Assembly (NCBI GenBank): GCA_033439685.1
Contig: JAUEDM010000002.1
Span: 5,394,001 to 5,458,000, forward strand
From: Apodospora peruviana
Lineage: Eukaryota; Ascomycota; Sordariomycetes; Sordariales; Lasiosphaeriaceae
Direction of reading: 5' to 3'
Length of the DNA: 64,000 nt
The stretch's first letter is position 1. Each line of letters starts with the position of its first letter. Both the position numbers and the translations under genes were made by a program. This document shows positions 1-13,452 of this stretch, piece by piece. Under the pieces are notes generated by a model. The model saw only the letters and a list, made by a program, of their open reading frames with translations, was not told the origin of the DNA and searched no databases.

Positions 1-3000
1 TTTCCAAATGCCTCTTTTAGAGAAAGGGGGTGCACGAATCTAAAGCACCGCTTGTGTCTCGTGTGCGGGGGTGGGTCAGTGGCAGGTCTGCCGTGGACGC
101 GGTCGCGTTGGCAGGCGGAACCTGTAGCCGACGGAAGCAAGATGGACAACAAGCCTGTGGCTTACAACGAGTCTGCCTTGACTTATTACCTGCAACCACT
201 GGCGCGGGCGACTTTTCTTTCTGGTTTCTCTTGGAACATGCAGTAGCAATCCGTCGGTCGGGGAGGTACGGGTTCGGGATACGGCGACAATGGAGAGAGT
301 CAAGTGCCTGTCTGCCTTGTTATCAACCTACCTGCAAGTTTGTCCAAATGAGGAAGTGGTGAGAAAGGTGAGCGGCGGAAAACCGGGACTTCTTTTCGAT
401 TCTATTTCTTTCTTTATCGTCGGACGGGAACGCTGGCGTTGTTGCGGAATGACGAGTGAGAACGGAAAACAGGGTGGAACAGATGAGAAGTTTAAAAGAG
501 GTGGGTAAGGTAGGTAAGGTGTGGCGTATGGATAGCTTTTCATCATATACCAGGTATTGACCTTCCTTCGTGATATGGCATGGCAGGCGGTGAAGAAATA
601 TGGGCTCTGTTCACTGAATTTTGCACCCTTTGTTATCGGTTAAGTGAGTGGGGATTTGGGTGGCGGGAGGTGAAAGAAAAAAACCTTAGCAAGGTAAACT
701 GGTATCCAAGGCCTTTTGAATTATAGACAATATAAATACGATGAACAAGTGATCCCGTCGATTATATTCTCTCTGATAGCGGTCTCCTATTTTGGATCGG
801 TCTACGGATACAAATATGCGCGAAGGGAGTCGCGGGGTTGAAGCATCTTGAACAAAATATAGCCTGGCTTCCTGCACCGGTGCTGCATTCAAAAGCAATT
901 TATTGTAAAAGTGCCGATCTGGGTTAGGGTTGTAACAGAAAAAACAACAGCATCACCGGCGTGGCGTGCCTGGCAGCTTTCGCAGAATGACGCGATGGAG
1001 TTGCGGAGAATCACTCCCAGAGCGAGACTATACAGATTATTTCCGCACGATATCTACCCATAGTCATATATCTTCTTCCATAAAATAAACGGTCTATTGC
1101 CCAAATCCCATTTTAACTATTCGCTTTGCTCGCCGTGCACAAAGAACACTTTTGGTTCATGACTTATCGTCAACCTTCGACCTCCCATGTCTTGCTAACT
1201 TCGCCTGAATAACTCTAGTAAGCTGCTCAATGCTCCGAGAACTCCAGACCAAGCCCAGACGACAAAGATGCTCCTCCGAACCGCCTTTCCCGTCTTGGAT
1301 TGCACCTTTCTCGATTTTGCACCCGACAGTTCCCTCGATTCGGCCGTCATCTTGCTTGGTGTTGGTTGGGGGGTCGAGTACGACGACGGCCCAGAGCACC
1401 ATCCGCTCGGACTTGAATCAACTCGAATGCTGTGGTGCTCGCTGCGGAGGCCCTAGTGGAATGCCCCTTTGTGCGCTGGTCCGAGGCACCTACGTCGCTG
1501 TCTGAGCGACTATCCGGGTACCTGGATCGACTGCGTCAGTTGGTAAGTTGCGTGTCCACTATTGCAATTCTGGAATGAATAAACTCTCGTACGGCTTGCT
1601 AGTGCAGCTTCCCATGTCTGCTGATTCTGGCTGTTTCTTTCCAGGAAGTGGTATGTATAATTCTCAACAAGAACCCCTAAGAGTTGAGCGTCTGGGCAGG
1701 GATAAATCCAGGATTGTGCTTTCCTGACCTTGGCCGAAGACCCAAAATTGGTTGGAAGCTGTGGGAGTACATTTTGCACGTACGGACGGATACATCACTT
1801 CGGAGCACTTGCTCTGGTCCGATAGGCCAGCCACGTGCTTGACCAGCACCGCGACAAGGCTGCTGCGTGTTGACAGAGCAAATCAGGCATTGGCCCGCGG
1901 TTTCCTGCTGGCTGCTTTCCTTCGCACATCTGAATTTCTTCAGTTGCAAGGTCGGCGTCGTGTACGAAGGGTGCTGGGAACGCGATGTCTGGCGTGCTCC
2001 CCATCCCCAAAAGCGAAGTCTTCGCCATGCATCTTGTCCAGGAACAAGCGAGTCTTGTCCATTGAAGATTGGCCGCCACAGAGACGCCGAAACAGCAGTG
2101 TGGGTGCACGTAATCCAGAACCACGTGGGCGAAAGTTGCACAGTAACTGTGATCTTCCGACGAGGCCCATTACGCGACCCATATCGGCCCGCCAATCTCA
2201 AGTCTCGCAGGCATGCCAGAAGAGCTTCCGCTTTCCCTCCTTCGGCAGATCGATCAACCATTCCGAGCGGTTTCGTCAGCGACATGTCGGAGTTGGCCGA
2301 TCCCGTCCCCGCCGACCTTCGGTGTCAGGGGTCAGGGTTAGGGTTTGCTAGCGATCCCTCCACGTGCCCTTGTGGACGTTTTAGTTCCTCCCATTCAAAG
2401 GATGTTGACGCTTGTCAAGCCTGGGCGGGAGATATCTAATCGAAAACGTCAGATCCAGCTTTCCAAGAATCATGGGAGGGTGTTGGTGGCGATAAGATGG
2501 CTCTCGTCGATTAATGCTCGGTGGGGGAGAGGAGGGGGCATCTTGAGGCGCTATGCCGCATGTGTTTCGCATGACACAGCGGTTAGGCCATTCAGGGATA
2601 CCAAGCATCCATTGCAAGAGCTTTCGTCGATCTGCGCGAGAAGTATTGGGTGTGTTCGGGCAGTTCCAGCGTCCAATAGTTGTCGACTCGGATGCGGACT
2701 GCGAAAGTCGACAGAGATGGCGATAACTAGAAGAGACCTGGGTCATGGCTTTCAAGTGCGAGCAAAAAGGACGAATATCTCTTCCAGCCAAGTATAAGGT
2801 CTCAGAATGTCGATATCGAAGCAGAGCAGAATGCTATCCGAATGGCGAAGACAGTTCGCGTTTGTCGAGCTGACCACATCTCAACCTGGAGCAGTCTGTC
2901 AGCTTGGAAGTTGGCGATAAAGAGAGTTTGAGAAGAAGAATCAGGAAAGCGAGTGGGAGTTTGTTGGTGACGAGTGTGACGCGTGTGGTGAGTTGGCAAG

Positions 3001-5718
3001 TTGGGGAGGAACGTTCAAGTTCTCCGAAACGGGCTGGCATTTTTGTGTGAGGGGAGCAAGAGTTTAAGGACCATGGAAAGCGCGGCATGGTTCGCCCAGA
3101 CGGGCTTCGATTAACACAGTGGGAAGTCTCCTGCCTTCGATCAATCAGCGCCAACAATACCCTCATCTGTTATTACTCGCACAGATACGAGGATGGCGAC
3201 AGGCCAGGCATGATTGCTGACTGAGGCAACGTTACAAACCTAATTTTCAACATCGACCTGTGATAAACTTCCACTTGCTTCCACTCTCCAATATCATCCC
3301 ATAGGTCCAGATGGGTGCCCTTTTCTTGACTCTAAAAGTACAGCCTTGTCTTTGCTATTTGTTGCGATGACGCCAACTATGGCTTCAACACGGACATCTT
3401 AGTCTATTGACAGAGACCAATGTGTTTGTCTTCCAATTTTCCGTCTTCTCCGATCTACCTTCCGCTGTCGTGAACAGGCTGTGAGCACTTGAACAGGCAA
3501 GGGATGTAGGTATCCGTCTGGAAAGTCACCCCATTCCGGGTCCCATTGTCGCTGGTTATCTGTGCGCGTCAAACATCCGAAGAAAGCCTTATACGTACCC
3601 ACAAAGCACATCGATCGCGATTTCGAGGAGATCCACCGTATCTTCACCGAAACTCGACTTGACTCTGTTCTACACCACAAATAACAAGGCCGTCCCATGA
3701 TTAACATCGCAGTGTTACCCTTAATCTGCTTACCACCAAACCCTCCTTTCTTTGGGAGGCAGACCAATAAAGGGAAGTATAGCAATCTGGTCAAAAAAAA
3801 AAAAAAAAAAAGACTACCTGCTACCCTAGCCTCGATCCCCTTTAGCCCAAGAAGACTCGAGCAATCCTTTACCCGTTAACCACAGGTCCACCGAGCCTGA
3901 AGCCCAGCACACTGCCTTGCGTCAGCTTGCGAGTCTCGAACTCCAAAGCGCGGTATTCTCTAACCTTGCTATTTCTTCATATTCTGCCATGACTGCAGCC
4001 TTGACGGAGTTCACCAAAAGATACGACCTCCTACTTATCCACGTGGTGACCTTCGATGGCTATCACAATTGCCAGACTAGAATCGAGCGAACAGGCCGAG
4101 AACAACACTGATAGATGCCTATTCGTGGTAAACTCCTCGCCGACCTCAGAACCTCGCCTGCTTCGACTCCCACCATCGGACGGAAACCTTCGAGGTCTCG
4201 AAGCCGGACGTGTGGAGAAGAGAGAAAAATAACATATACCAAGACTGGAAGCTGGAGCTGCAATAGATTGTAAAGCGTTGAAGAAGGTTGGTTGATGGCT
4301 ACAAATTGCGGCGTGCCACTTGATGGTGGTAGCAGCATCGAGATTCGTCGTGTCCACGCACTGGTTCTGATCAGGGGACGCATCGTCACATTGTAAAGAC
4401 GTAGAGGCAGGTATTGATGCCATAAAACCGAGAAAAGCGTAGAAGTTGCTTCAACGCGGCCAAAAATCACTCCCTTTCGCGGTGCCTTCTTTTCTTTGCC
4501 TATTTTACATATTCGTCTATTTCCTGTGCAGATTCGGCCCACGCTGGTGATAACAGACCAGAGCTTTCCGGATGACTCAGGCTGCTCTTGGGAAATTTCC
4601 AAGTTCTGAATAGTCCACAAGTTGAAGTGAACATGGCGGGACCCGACTTACTGATGTCCTCGGGACTCTGAGTTGCCGGGAGCTGCCCAGCTGAGGGAGG
4701 GTGATATGGAGTGTCGCTCTTGCCCCCAATTCCTGCATCCTGATGGCAAGTTCATCTTGGGGGAGGCGCTACCTAAGGTACCTACCTACCTTACCCGACT
4801 GGACGGAGAGCTCCTGCCCAAACTCAGTAAGATCCAATCTGGGTACAGAAAATTGAACCTTCCAGGTTTGCTTGTCATGGTCTCTTCAAGAAGGAAGGAA
4901 TTATACGCAAGGGCTTGATGTTCTTCATTTGACATCCGTCCCTCTTGGCTAGCAGGACAAAGCTTCTGACCAGAGCAGGTCAGTTAGAGGTCGCCTTGCC
5001 TAAGGTACCGTGTGTTGTCCAGGACTGCCTGACATTGGCAAACTTCTCTCCGTCAACCAAGCCTCAGCTTCCGACCTACTCATCCGGTTGTTCCTGAGCA
5101 GTTTTGGTTACCATTTTCAAAGACACCAACTGCAAAGCAGACCAGTATCTCCGCCCATAGAGACCAATAGCCATCCTGCACCAACATGTCGTGCCATACA
5201 CACCTTCCTATTCCCTTGAAGGGAGTAGCACTATGAATTTGTTATCTCACTCGCATCTCGCCCGGGTCGCGCCTCGATCTCCCGTCATGCTGCACGCAAT
5301 ACACCGCCACCAAGCCCACGAGTAGGAGAGAAGGTATTTTACGGTCGCCTCTCCTCCGGCCAGCACAAGGACCATCGTGACTCCTTTACGCTTAAGCATC
5401 CTGTCGCACGCCGATTCCCCACACCCTTTCTACGTCGATGAGGCGGAGTGCTTACAGCAATGATGATGATGCTATTCCTAAGCTACCAACGAATTGGGCA
5501 CTAACACGGAGCTCTCATATTGGAAGAGAAATTGAAGAGCAGAGGGGAAAAGAGGACATCTCTCGCAGATCGCAAGAGCCTCGCGAGAAGCAGATTCACC
5601 CTTCACCGACAGACAAACCTCTTGAAGACGACAATGTCTCGACTACTTAAACCCCTCCAAACTGCCGCCTTCGTTGCTTCGTTGCAATGCACACCTCAAC
5701 GATCTATCCTCTTCAGAC
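1..5718. other. Gene-poor left end, no convincing gene
   Basis: No open frame here resembles a known family and none shows splice-joinable exons that I could recognise. The longest frames (for example about 200 codons on the minus strand near 1677-2285 and 185 codons near 4063-4620) have shifting composition and look like chance. Short telomere-like TTAGGG matches lie at 921-932 and 2334-2346, a 19-base A run at 3793-3811, and palindromic TACCTAAGGTA motifs at about 4770-4793 and 4998-5009. The last few hundred bases are presumably the promoter and leader of the DUF6594 gene. Confidence 0.5.
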
Positions 5719-6982
5719 ATGGCAGCACCTGCTCCCCAAACCGGCATTCTTGGGCACATGAGCTCTGGAACCCCTGATTTGGAAATGCAGATGGAGGCCG
5801 TAAGCCAAGACCCTCCCGCAGGTAAGTTACTGATCACCTACCTTGGACACCTAAGGCTTGAATGGAGGTGCTAATGGTTTAGAACACACCCCACTGAGAT
5901 TCGCAGACCCCTTAAAGAATTTCAGACTTCACAAAGTCTGTAAGTGGGCTTGGTTTCTCGTCCCAACACTAGGATGTTCGTTAATGAAACCAGACGAAGG
6001 AATTCCAATGGGGTGGCCCTTTCTCGCCTACCAGCAGAACGACTTACACAACGGCTCCATTCACCGTCGATTTGGCCCTCTCCGTCAACGATGTCTGCAT
6101 TACGATGAAGCAACCTTAGACTACTACGAACGTGAGATTCTCAAGCTCGACAATGCTGACGCCGCAACCGACGTTAGCATACTTCGGTCCCTGTCCCCAG
6201 CGCAGCGACGTGCTTCTGGGGAGGATGCTGGCCAGCCGAGCAGGAAAGATGTTTTGATCAACGAAGCCAAAGCATTACTGGATGAATATGGTAGGTTTAT
6301 CTCGCGTCCAACCAACCGCATTACTGTTCCGATGCTAATCATGTCCTTGGTTCAGATCGTCGACTGCTTCACGATAGGGACATCCGCGAACTCCCTAGGA
6401 CATCACGACACGAACATCTGCAGATGTTCCGTGGCATTGAACAAAACAACATTCTAAACGAAGAAACAGAAGTGTACCTTTACCCAGTCGATGACTTCAT
6501 CACCACTAGGACCGAGCGCATTCATGAGTACCTGGAATGGCTTGTATATGGCCAGGACAGCTGGTGGGGGAAGATTATCAAGGTACGGATAGCCGGCCCT
6601 TAGACCCCAAAACCGTTTAGGTGCCTGGTAATGCTGCAACGCTGACTCGGCTCTAAAGAAACCATTCATCAACAAGAACAAGCCCGATGGGAGCAACTAC
6701 GTTTATTACCGTAAGAACCGACTCAAGATTCTCCCGACCGGCATGGCTGTGTCACTTGCCCTCACACTGCTGCTGTGTCCAATGGCTATCCTCTACCTTG
6801 CGAACCTTGGTAGGGGATACTCCGCCTTGGTGGTGTTCCTCTTCGGCATGCTCTTCACCTTGATACTGACGCAGCTCCCCCGTATCAAGCTGGAAACCAT
6901 ATTTCTCGCTCTGTGCGCGTATATGGCTGTCTTGGTCACCTTCCTTGCGAATCTACAGGGTAGCCAACAACAACAAATGTGA
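5719..6982 (+). CDS. DUF6594 domain membrane protein
   Basis: Five exons, joined in phase: 5719-5821, 5883-5939, 5994-6290, 6356-6582 and 6659-6982, giving 335 residues. The middle carries features of the fungal DUF6594 family: a motif near GWPFLAYQQND, an arginine-rich segment (RRFGPLRQRCLHYDE), a long helical stretch, and a C-terminal part with three closely spaced hydrophobic helices. The first of these starts near MAVSLALTLLLCP and the last ends just before the stop. Family members are fungal proteins of unknown function with a cytosolic helical part and C-terminal membrane anchor. The start at 5719 is the first ATG that splices in phase; upstream ATGs in the same frame give only 15 more residues. 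The 54 nt intron 5940-5993 is in frame and has no stop, so automated calls may retain it. Family identity is fairly sure; function is unknown. Confidence 0.75.
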
Positions 6983-7758
6983 AGAGCTGGGTTGGTGCCG
7001 ACGCAGCGCTCTTCCTAAGCATCATGGCTTAAGATTTATAACAACTTTTCTTTCAGATTCTGTCAGGTTGGTATTCATTTTACTCGGTCATTGCTTTGCC
7101 TTTCCGAACTAAGGGTCTCTATTTTTGAGGTTGGGGTGGAAGACGATGCTTAGCAATTATAATGATATGTTTTGCATGTCTCTTTTGTCGCACCCGGCTG
7201 CAATTCTCCAGTTGCCGTTTATGACCACTCTATCCCCAGTCATTTCCTGAAGATTCTAGTACAGTTTGTTTTTCGATCATTACTCTACTCTATTGGTTGT
7301 GTGGTGGTTTCATTATTATGCTAGCTTCCGTCATTTTCAATCTCCTTTGCAACCGACATTCTTTTTAAACTGTCAAGAAAAAGGGGTTGGACGGAAAGTA
7401 AACAGTTTTCCCAATTCAGTCATTTACTGTCTTGTTTTGTGTGGTGGCAGGACAACCTGGCGAACCACTCTTGCGAACCAGGCAAACGTGCAGCGGACCC
7501 CTGTTCACACAGTCTGTTGATATCAAGGGTACCTGATTGTGAAGTAAGTATATCTGATACGTCTTTTTTTGTTTTTGTGGTCTGTCACTCCCGGTACCGG
7601 ATAGGGCTTATCTTGTTTCAGGCCCAAGCTTGCTGCAGAAGGCGGCTGGATGGACGAAATAGGAATATGGAAATATGTCACAGCCTCGTTCCCACCACTG
7701 ACGACTATGGAGGTGCTGTGCAGATGTGCTCGAACGGTATTCACGCTTTTCGAACCGT

Positions 7759-7803
7759 TAGACGGAAACGGAGCTGTTGTTTACTTGCAAACGTTTCCGT
7801 CTA
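7759..7803. repeat. Perfect 12 bp inverted repeat with 21 nt loop
   Basis: TAGACGGAAACG at 7759-7770 is exactly complementary to CGTTTCCGTCTA at 7792-7803, separated by 21 nt. It lies about 780 bp downstream of the DUF6594 stop codon, outside any recognised gene. A cruciform, RNA hairpin or protein-binding site are all possible. Confidence 0.6.
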
Positions 7804-9490
7804 TTCCCAGGTTCTCGAGTTTCTTGCATGTGGGTTGGATGGAGACTGTGAACTCGCGATGCAAAGTTCTGGGCAATAACCCAAGTTTGAAGGAAATGTA
7901 CTAGTATTAATCATGTATCAGGCAACTGTACTGCAGGAACAATGAAACTGTCATTCGGGAAAGTAAAGTTGCGGTGCATGTTTACAAGATACCCTCTTGT
8001 GGTGGCAACAGGTATGGTCAACAGGTAGAATCATAACTCTTTTCGCGCTCACGCAATCCGCTTTTTCGCGGCCTTGATGTGTATTTGACGCGTTCCTTCG
8101 CGAGGTTAATAATAAAAAGCCATCTCCCTTTTACTCATATTAGTGTATGAAGAATTGAAACGGAGAATGGCCCGATGGTGCGTTATACCTCAACATCTAA
8201 CTGAGCCCGGGCAGCTATCATGCTACCGATTGCCTTTTGACGGATTGTACGGCGACTTCCGGAGATTACCATGCCTTGGAGACTTTAGACATAAATTTAA
8301 CTACTATAGTACGCGCACGCATAATTGAAAGATGATCGCTGGTATCCTTCGAAGGTGTTGAAATGATTTCGAGTGATCATCTAATGTGATGCCACTAACA
8401 CGACGACAATCCTACAGAAATCCATCCCTTAGTGATAGGATGAATTTCTCTAAACCTTCTTTCTTGTAGTCAAGTCGTCTTTGCGTGGAACCTATGTATC
8501 TTTGAGCTGAGGGATCGATCATCTTGGAGATCATCTTAAAGAGCATCTTGGAACCATTTCTAACCGTATTCATTTTCTAGACCGTAAAGGGTAGATAAAA
8601 GGTTAAAGTAGTACTAAGTGGCTAATAACCTGTTATAACTGTGGTGTCGTGCTGCGTACGGGGCTGTAGTATTCTTTGAGGAGAAAACGAAGTTTGAAGA
8701 TATGTCGATTGAATTGAAGACACAAACCCTCACAAGTGTTACGGTAATCGACTGCACTTTCACATTGAGCTACGGAAACTACGGGAGCTACTTGTTGTAG
8801 AGACCCGGTCTAGAAAGAAGGTTAATAACTGCCAGGTTAGACAAAGGGATGCCTCCTTCCTACCGCCTTACCTTTCTAACCAGAAGCCTAGAATAAGTAG
8901 GAACAAGAGGATTCTTTCCTATTAAATAGATCAACTATTTCAAAAGAAAATAGACACCCGTATAGAGAACCTTTCGTTAAGCTAGGAAAACAATAAGGGT
9001 CAGTTCTCAATTATGAGTGCGCGTGCTATAGTACTGTAACCAGCAAAGGAGATCACAGAATATATTGGGACTCTAAGAACATGTGTCTTCAGTTTTCATC
9101 TCCCATTTATTACCTACCCTGTAGTACGGCTGGGAAGTTGAACATCGAATCCTACAAACAAACATAGGTAGTGTCTGTTGGAAACATCTCCCCTCAAGCT
9201 GGGCAGGCCATGGCCGTACACTATTGCTGGTCCCCTCTTTGAGAAGCTTAGGTGCGACTCTTCATGACGTGCACCCGGCATTCATTCCCTTTCCCATGGT
9301 TGAGTGTAGAGTACCTTAGGTAGGTAGCAAAGTATGGGAGGTACCGCCATCCTACTAGCAATCTTCCCTGGCTGGTATTCCATGTCATCTTTGAGCAACT
9401 ACACAATCCTCCCGCTCAGTTGGATACCAGCGGGAAGGAAGGAAGCCTTAAGCACCCAGTACAGTAATCATTAGGGCAAGGAAAGGGGGC

Positions 9491-9537
9491 AGCTTGAGCC
9501 GATCAAGAAAGACGTGGTTGCACATAGACACACAAAA
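9491..9537. repeat. Dispersed repeat fragment, copy A
   Basis: A stretch of about 45 bp starting GCTTGAGCCGATCAAG and ending near CACAAAAC recurs with a few substitutions and small gaps near 46507-46550. Both copies lie in non-coding DNA 37 kb apart. No coding capacity or terminal repeat is visible, so it is most likely a remnant of an old dispersed element. Confidence 0.45.
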
Positions 9538-9768
9538 CTGGGATCCTTTTATCTTGTAGACAAACATGGCCCGGTGGCGGATTGGTTTGAATAAGTGAGA
9601 AGACATCTTACCAGTCTGATTGAGATAGTTGACTCTGGTTTAGGACCATGGTGCTGGCGATCACTTGAATATGATGTCTCGGTATGAGTTTGCTCGCTGG
9701 GTTGGTATTAGTACTAACCTGACTAGAATCAGGTTTGCTGAGCGAGGGCAGATTTCGAAAGGAAACGA

Positions 9769-9769
<1 letters not shown>

Positions 9770-9800
<31 letters not shown>
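9770..9800. repeat. 31-base poly-G tract
   Basis: An uninterrupted run of 31 G residues. Runs like this can form G-quadruplex DNA on the G strand, and they are also prone to length errors in sequencing and assembly. It sits in gene-free DNA. Confidence 0.9.
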
Positions 9801-9802
<2 letters not shown>

Positions 9803-10930
9803 CAGAACCACAACGAGAAATATGGAGTTTGATGACTTGGGTACTTAGCGTGACAGAAATTATGGAATATTTTGAACCTTCACGCCGACTAACAATAATA
9901 GCAGCCCCTTTCTTCTGTCATTTTAATTTTCGTTTCCGCCCTTTATTTACAAAAACACTGCCTCTGGATAAAAAGCCTCCATTACTTTTGTTTTCTTTCT
10001 CCAATATTGTCCTTCATGACAAAAAAGTACGTTTTGTTTACTTCTATCCTCTTTACAATTCAGATCTCGACAAACCACAAGGTGACGAGAGAGAAGCTCG
10101 ACAACCTCCTCAAACCTACCTGGCTTGCCTTCAACTCCCCTCCTACTTAGTCTCACATCTGAAAATAAAATAGTTTACATGAGATAGGAGAGGCATCTAC
10201 ATCACTTTGGGATGGATGTTCATCTTGTGACACCATACCAAGAATACATCACCATCACCAGTAACTCATCACCATGTGCACACACAAACAACAAGATACG
10301 AAACAAAACTGCAGCATAAATCTGCGGACATGACCGATAATATATCTATCTACATACCTCATCTGTCTACCTTGGCTGCTCAGTGCTAGATAACCGATAT
10401 TGAAATATCCAACAAGTTTCCCGTTATCGGTAGCGAGAAGAAGGGAAAGTTATCTATGCTTTCTTGGCTTGCTTCCATTCTCTCTCGTCACTCCTCCTGC
10501 TGCAGCTCATGCATAGGATGGCGGCCAATTTACTATCCTTAGGATGTCCAGCTGACTGGGCATGTTGAACCACACAACGAATCTGGTTCTAGGGAGTCTA
10601 TCCCTATCTGGCGCCTGTATGTATGTGTAGAATATTATTAGCCCACCCCAAGACCCGGAAACTCTCATGAGAAGTTCTGCGCTTATCGCCCTCGTTCGTC
10701 AGATGACTCCAGACACACACAGTCAAGTCATATTTTCGATAGGAACAAACACCAGATGGGTAGGATCCATCCGGGAAACTGGTCGAGCGAGTAAGTAGGG
10801 CGACAGTGAGCGTGGGATGGAAGCATGTATGTGCCAGAAAATATATATTTTATATTGAAGAGATTCCTTCTAGAAGGAAGGAGGAAAGTCGTCAAGGTGA
10901 CCTTCGCTCCCAAATCGACCACCGATAGCT

Positions 10931-10957
10931 GTGTGTGTGTGATGTGATGTGATGTGT
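10931..10957. repeat. GT and GATGT microsatellite
   Basis: A short GT dinucleotide run is followed by GATGT repeated about three times. Simple-sequence repeat in non-coding DNA. Confidence 0.7.
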
Positions 10958-13452
10958 CTGCGGGATGACGAAGGGTAGGCTAGGCACATAATATATATTG
11001 ATGCTATTCATAGAAACGAAGGAGAGTTCCGTTCCTCCACAACCACTCTGCCCAATGCGATGGATCGGTACCGCGTGCATGTGTGCTTGTTCGCATGTGT
11101 GTGTGTGGCTTATATATGCTTAAGCCGCAGACTGCAGCACCAGCATTGCTTGCCTACCTACCTGCCTGTCTGCCTGCCAGTTTTAGTTCTGCTTGTGACG
11201 ACTCGGACTCGAACAGCACAGTACTTGTGGTGAACATGTAATGTAATATGTATGCGCGGTGCCTTTCTGTGTAATGCTGTATCAATATCGAGAAGGCTAT
11301 GCTTGCAGCGGCTCGTGATTGACCCCCAGCATCAGCAACACGGGACAGAGAAGTAACAATGGCCAAGCGGTTATCAATCCTGTTAGGCAGACAGGCAGAC
11401 AGGGTATACAGAGCACGAGACAACGTGGGAATATCTTCAACAACAAAGACGAAGTCAGCTTAACCCATCCACCCAACGGACACGGACCAGGACCCAGGTA
11501 GGTAGTACCAGTAGGTAGTACACGTGTAGGCACAGGACACCCCGCGAACTGTCACTCCCGCGCACAGGCAGGCAAGTCCCTTCAGACAAGGAGGAGCAGC
11601 GTAGCATCACAAATATCGGGGACGGAATGTTCCGACGAGGTAGCACTCTCCCCGCCGTGAGCAACAATCCTTCTTGACTTGCAATCAGTCCGTTCGATGT
11701 ACGGGTTACGCGGTGTAAAGTCGAATGACGAGGCCAGAACGCAAGTTGGAGGCTCAGTGCCCCCTTGTTCTCCTCATCTCGTAGCCCTTGTGATTGGGAG
11801 TCGGGTCGGGAGACGAGAGTCCTGCACAAGCAGACAGAAAGAATGGACCAAACAGAGGGTCCAAGCTGCTGCTACCTTCATGCTGCTCCCCAGCTGTTGC
11901 TGTGTGCGGCACGATTTGAATCCCGTGATTTCGGTTCAGTTCTGTTCGAATTTCTGCGTTAAACTTATGTCTTGGCAGTCTAACCCCGAATCTGCGTCGG
12001 TGAAGACAAGCTTGTCCAAGTGGGGTTCCAAGAAAAAGAAAACTGGCCGGGGTCAATTGGGTTTGTCTTTGCGCGCGCGCGGCGGCGGCGGCAGCAGCAA
12101 GCAAGCGCGGTCGCGCCACCACTGATCGCTGCGATCGAAATCGACGAGCAGCCCAACGAGGCAAAGTGCGATTGTGGCCACAAAAGATTGCAACGTTCCA
12201 TCGGGAGACAATGACCCGGGGAATCGTATTTAAGACACTGGACAAATCAGAGAGGCGAAAATAGTGAGAAATGATTTGAATCGATTTCCCGACAAGTCGA
12301 GGAATAGTTATCAACCTGTTTTCTCGAATATTTCGAATGAGCAGAGTGCGTTGCTGGTGGTTAGCTGATGGTTCTTGAGTTCGGGCTTTGGTCGACCCGG
12401 CCTGCAATGTACCCTGGACCCAAGGTAAGGCAACTCTGTGATGCTGCCAAACTCAGGCACAAACCAGAGTCCATTGCCAACTGGTTCGCAGCTTTCGCGA
12501 GTCAATAATCTCGGAGCTTTTGGGCCATTCCGGTCCACCGGGGGGCCAATGGTCGGTCGACGACTTTTGCACTAGTTATCCGTATAGTGTTTGGATGTTG
12601 TTTTTCGGAGATGAGAGTAGGAAGCGAACAGCCAAATAACCGTTTTCCTTGCGATATCAAGACATATTATTCCACGTTGGCGGCGCGGGCGCGGCCGTTG
12701 TTTTGTCTTTGTGCGGTTCTTCAAATCATCAGGTTTTCAGCTCTCGCTCGTGAAGAAGGTTGACTGCCGAGGCTTTCTCGATGGGGTTTGGTGCGGAGCG
12801 GCCAAGGGTGGGTGCTCGGGGAAAGGGCCGTTTATTTCAGCCACATCTCTTGGTTGTGAGCTCAAGAGATCCGGGGTTCCGACCCCTTTCTCATTTCGCA
12901 GCCAGGCTGTCCACTAAGGCACGCGATTCCTTAGCCCGCAGCCGTGCCAGCCAATGATTGCCCTGGGCGAAGCATCTGGTGGCTTGCCGCTGGCTGGATG
13001 AAAGTGACTTGCCAGTGACTTCCTGACTTTTGCCCAGGCGAGGCGTGGGTTGCACGACGACGACACCGCAAGTGAGGGGACGGTTCAGTTCTGTGGGATT
13101 TAAAAATGCAATCATCAGCCACAGCTGAAAGGAAGAGACATAAAGTGCGCCCGCGAGTCTTTGACGGGCTCTCCAACCCGAAGCGTGATTGAATTGGGAG
13201 AAGAATAATAGGGGTTGGCAGCAACTCCCATTATGCTGCGCAACAATGCAATTGTGCTGAGAAACCTGAACTTGGAATGAAGATTGGGGGTGTGTGGGGT
13301 GAGTTCTGATGAAAGGCGGGGATGGAATAACTTGAAAGCTTCCACGCAGCCTTCTAGCGTCAAAATGTGTTGAAGAAGGGATGTGGGGCACCTTCACCCG
13401 TCAAGTTTCACCAGTCTGAACAGTTTTGATCTTACCGCGTCTTCGTCTCACC

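Noticed and set aside
1677..2285. 202-codon minus-strand frame
   Set aside because: Composition and lack of family likeness suggest a chance frame; several overlapping frames of similar length exist on the other strand.
3793..3811. 19-base A run as a retroposon tail
   Set aside because: No target-site duplication or upstream coding remnant is visible; more likely a simple repeat.
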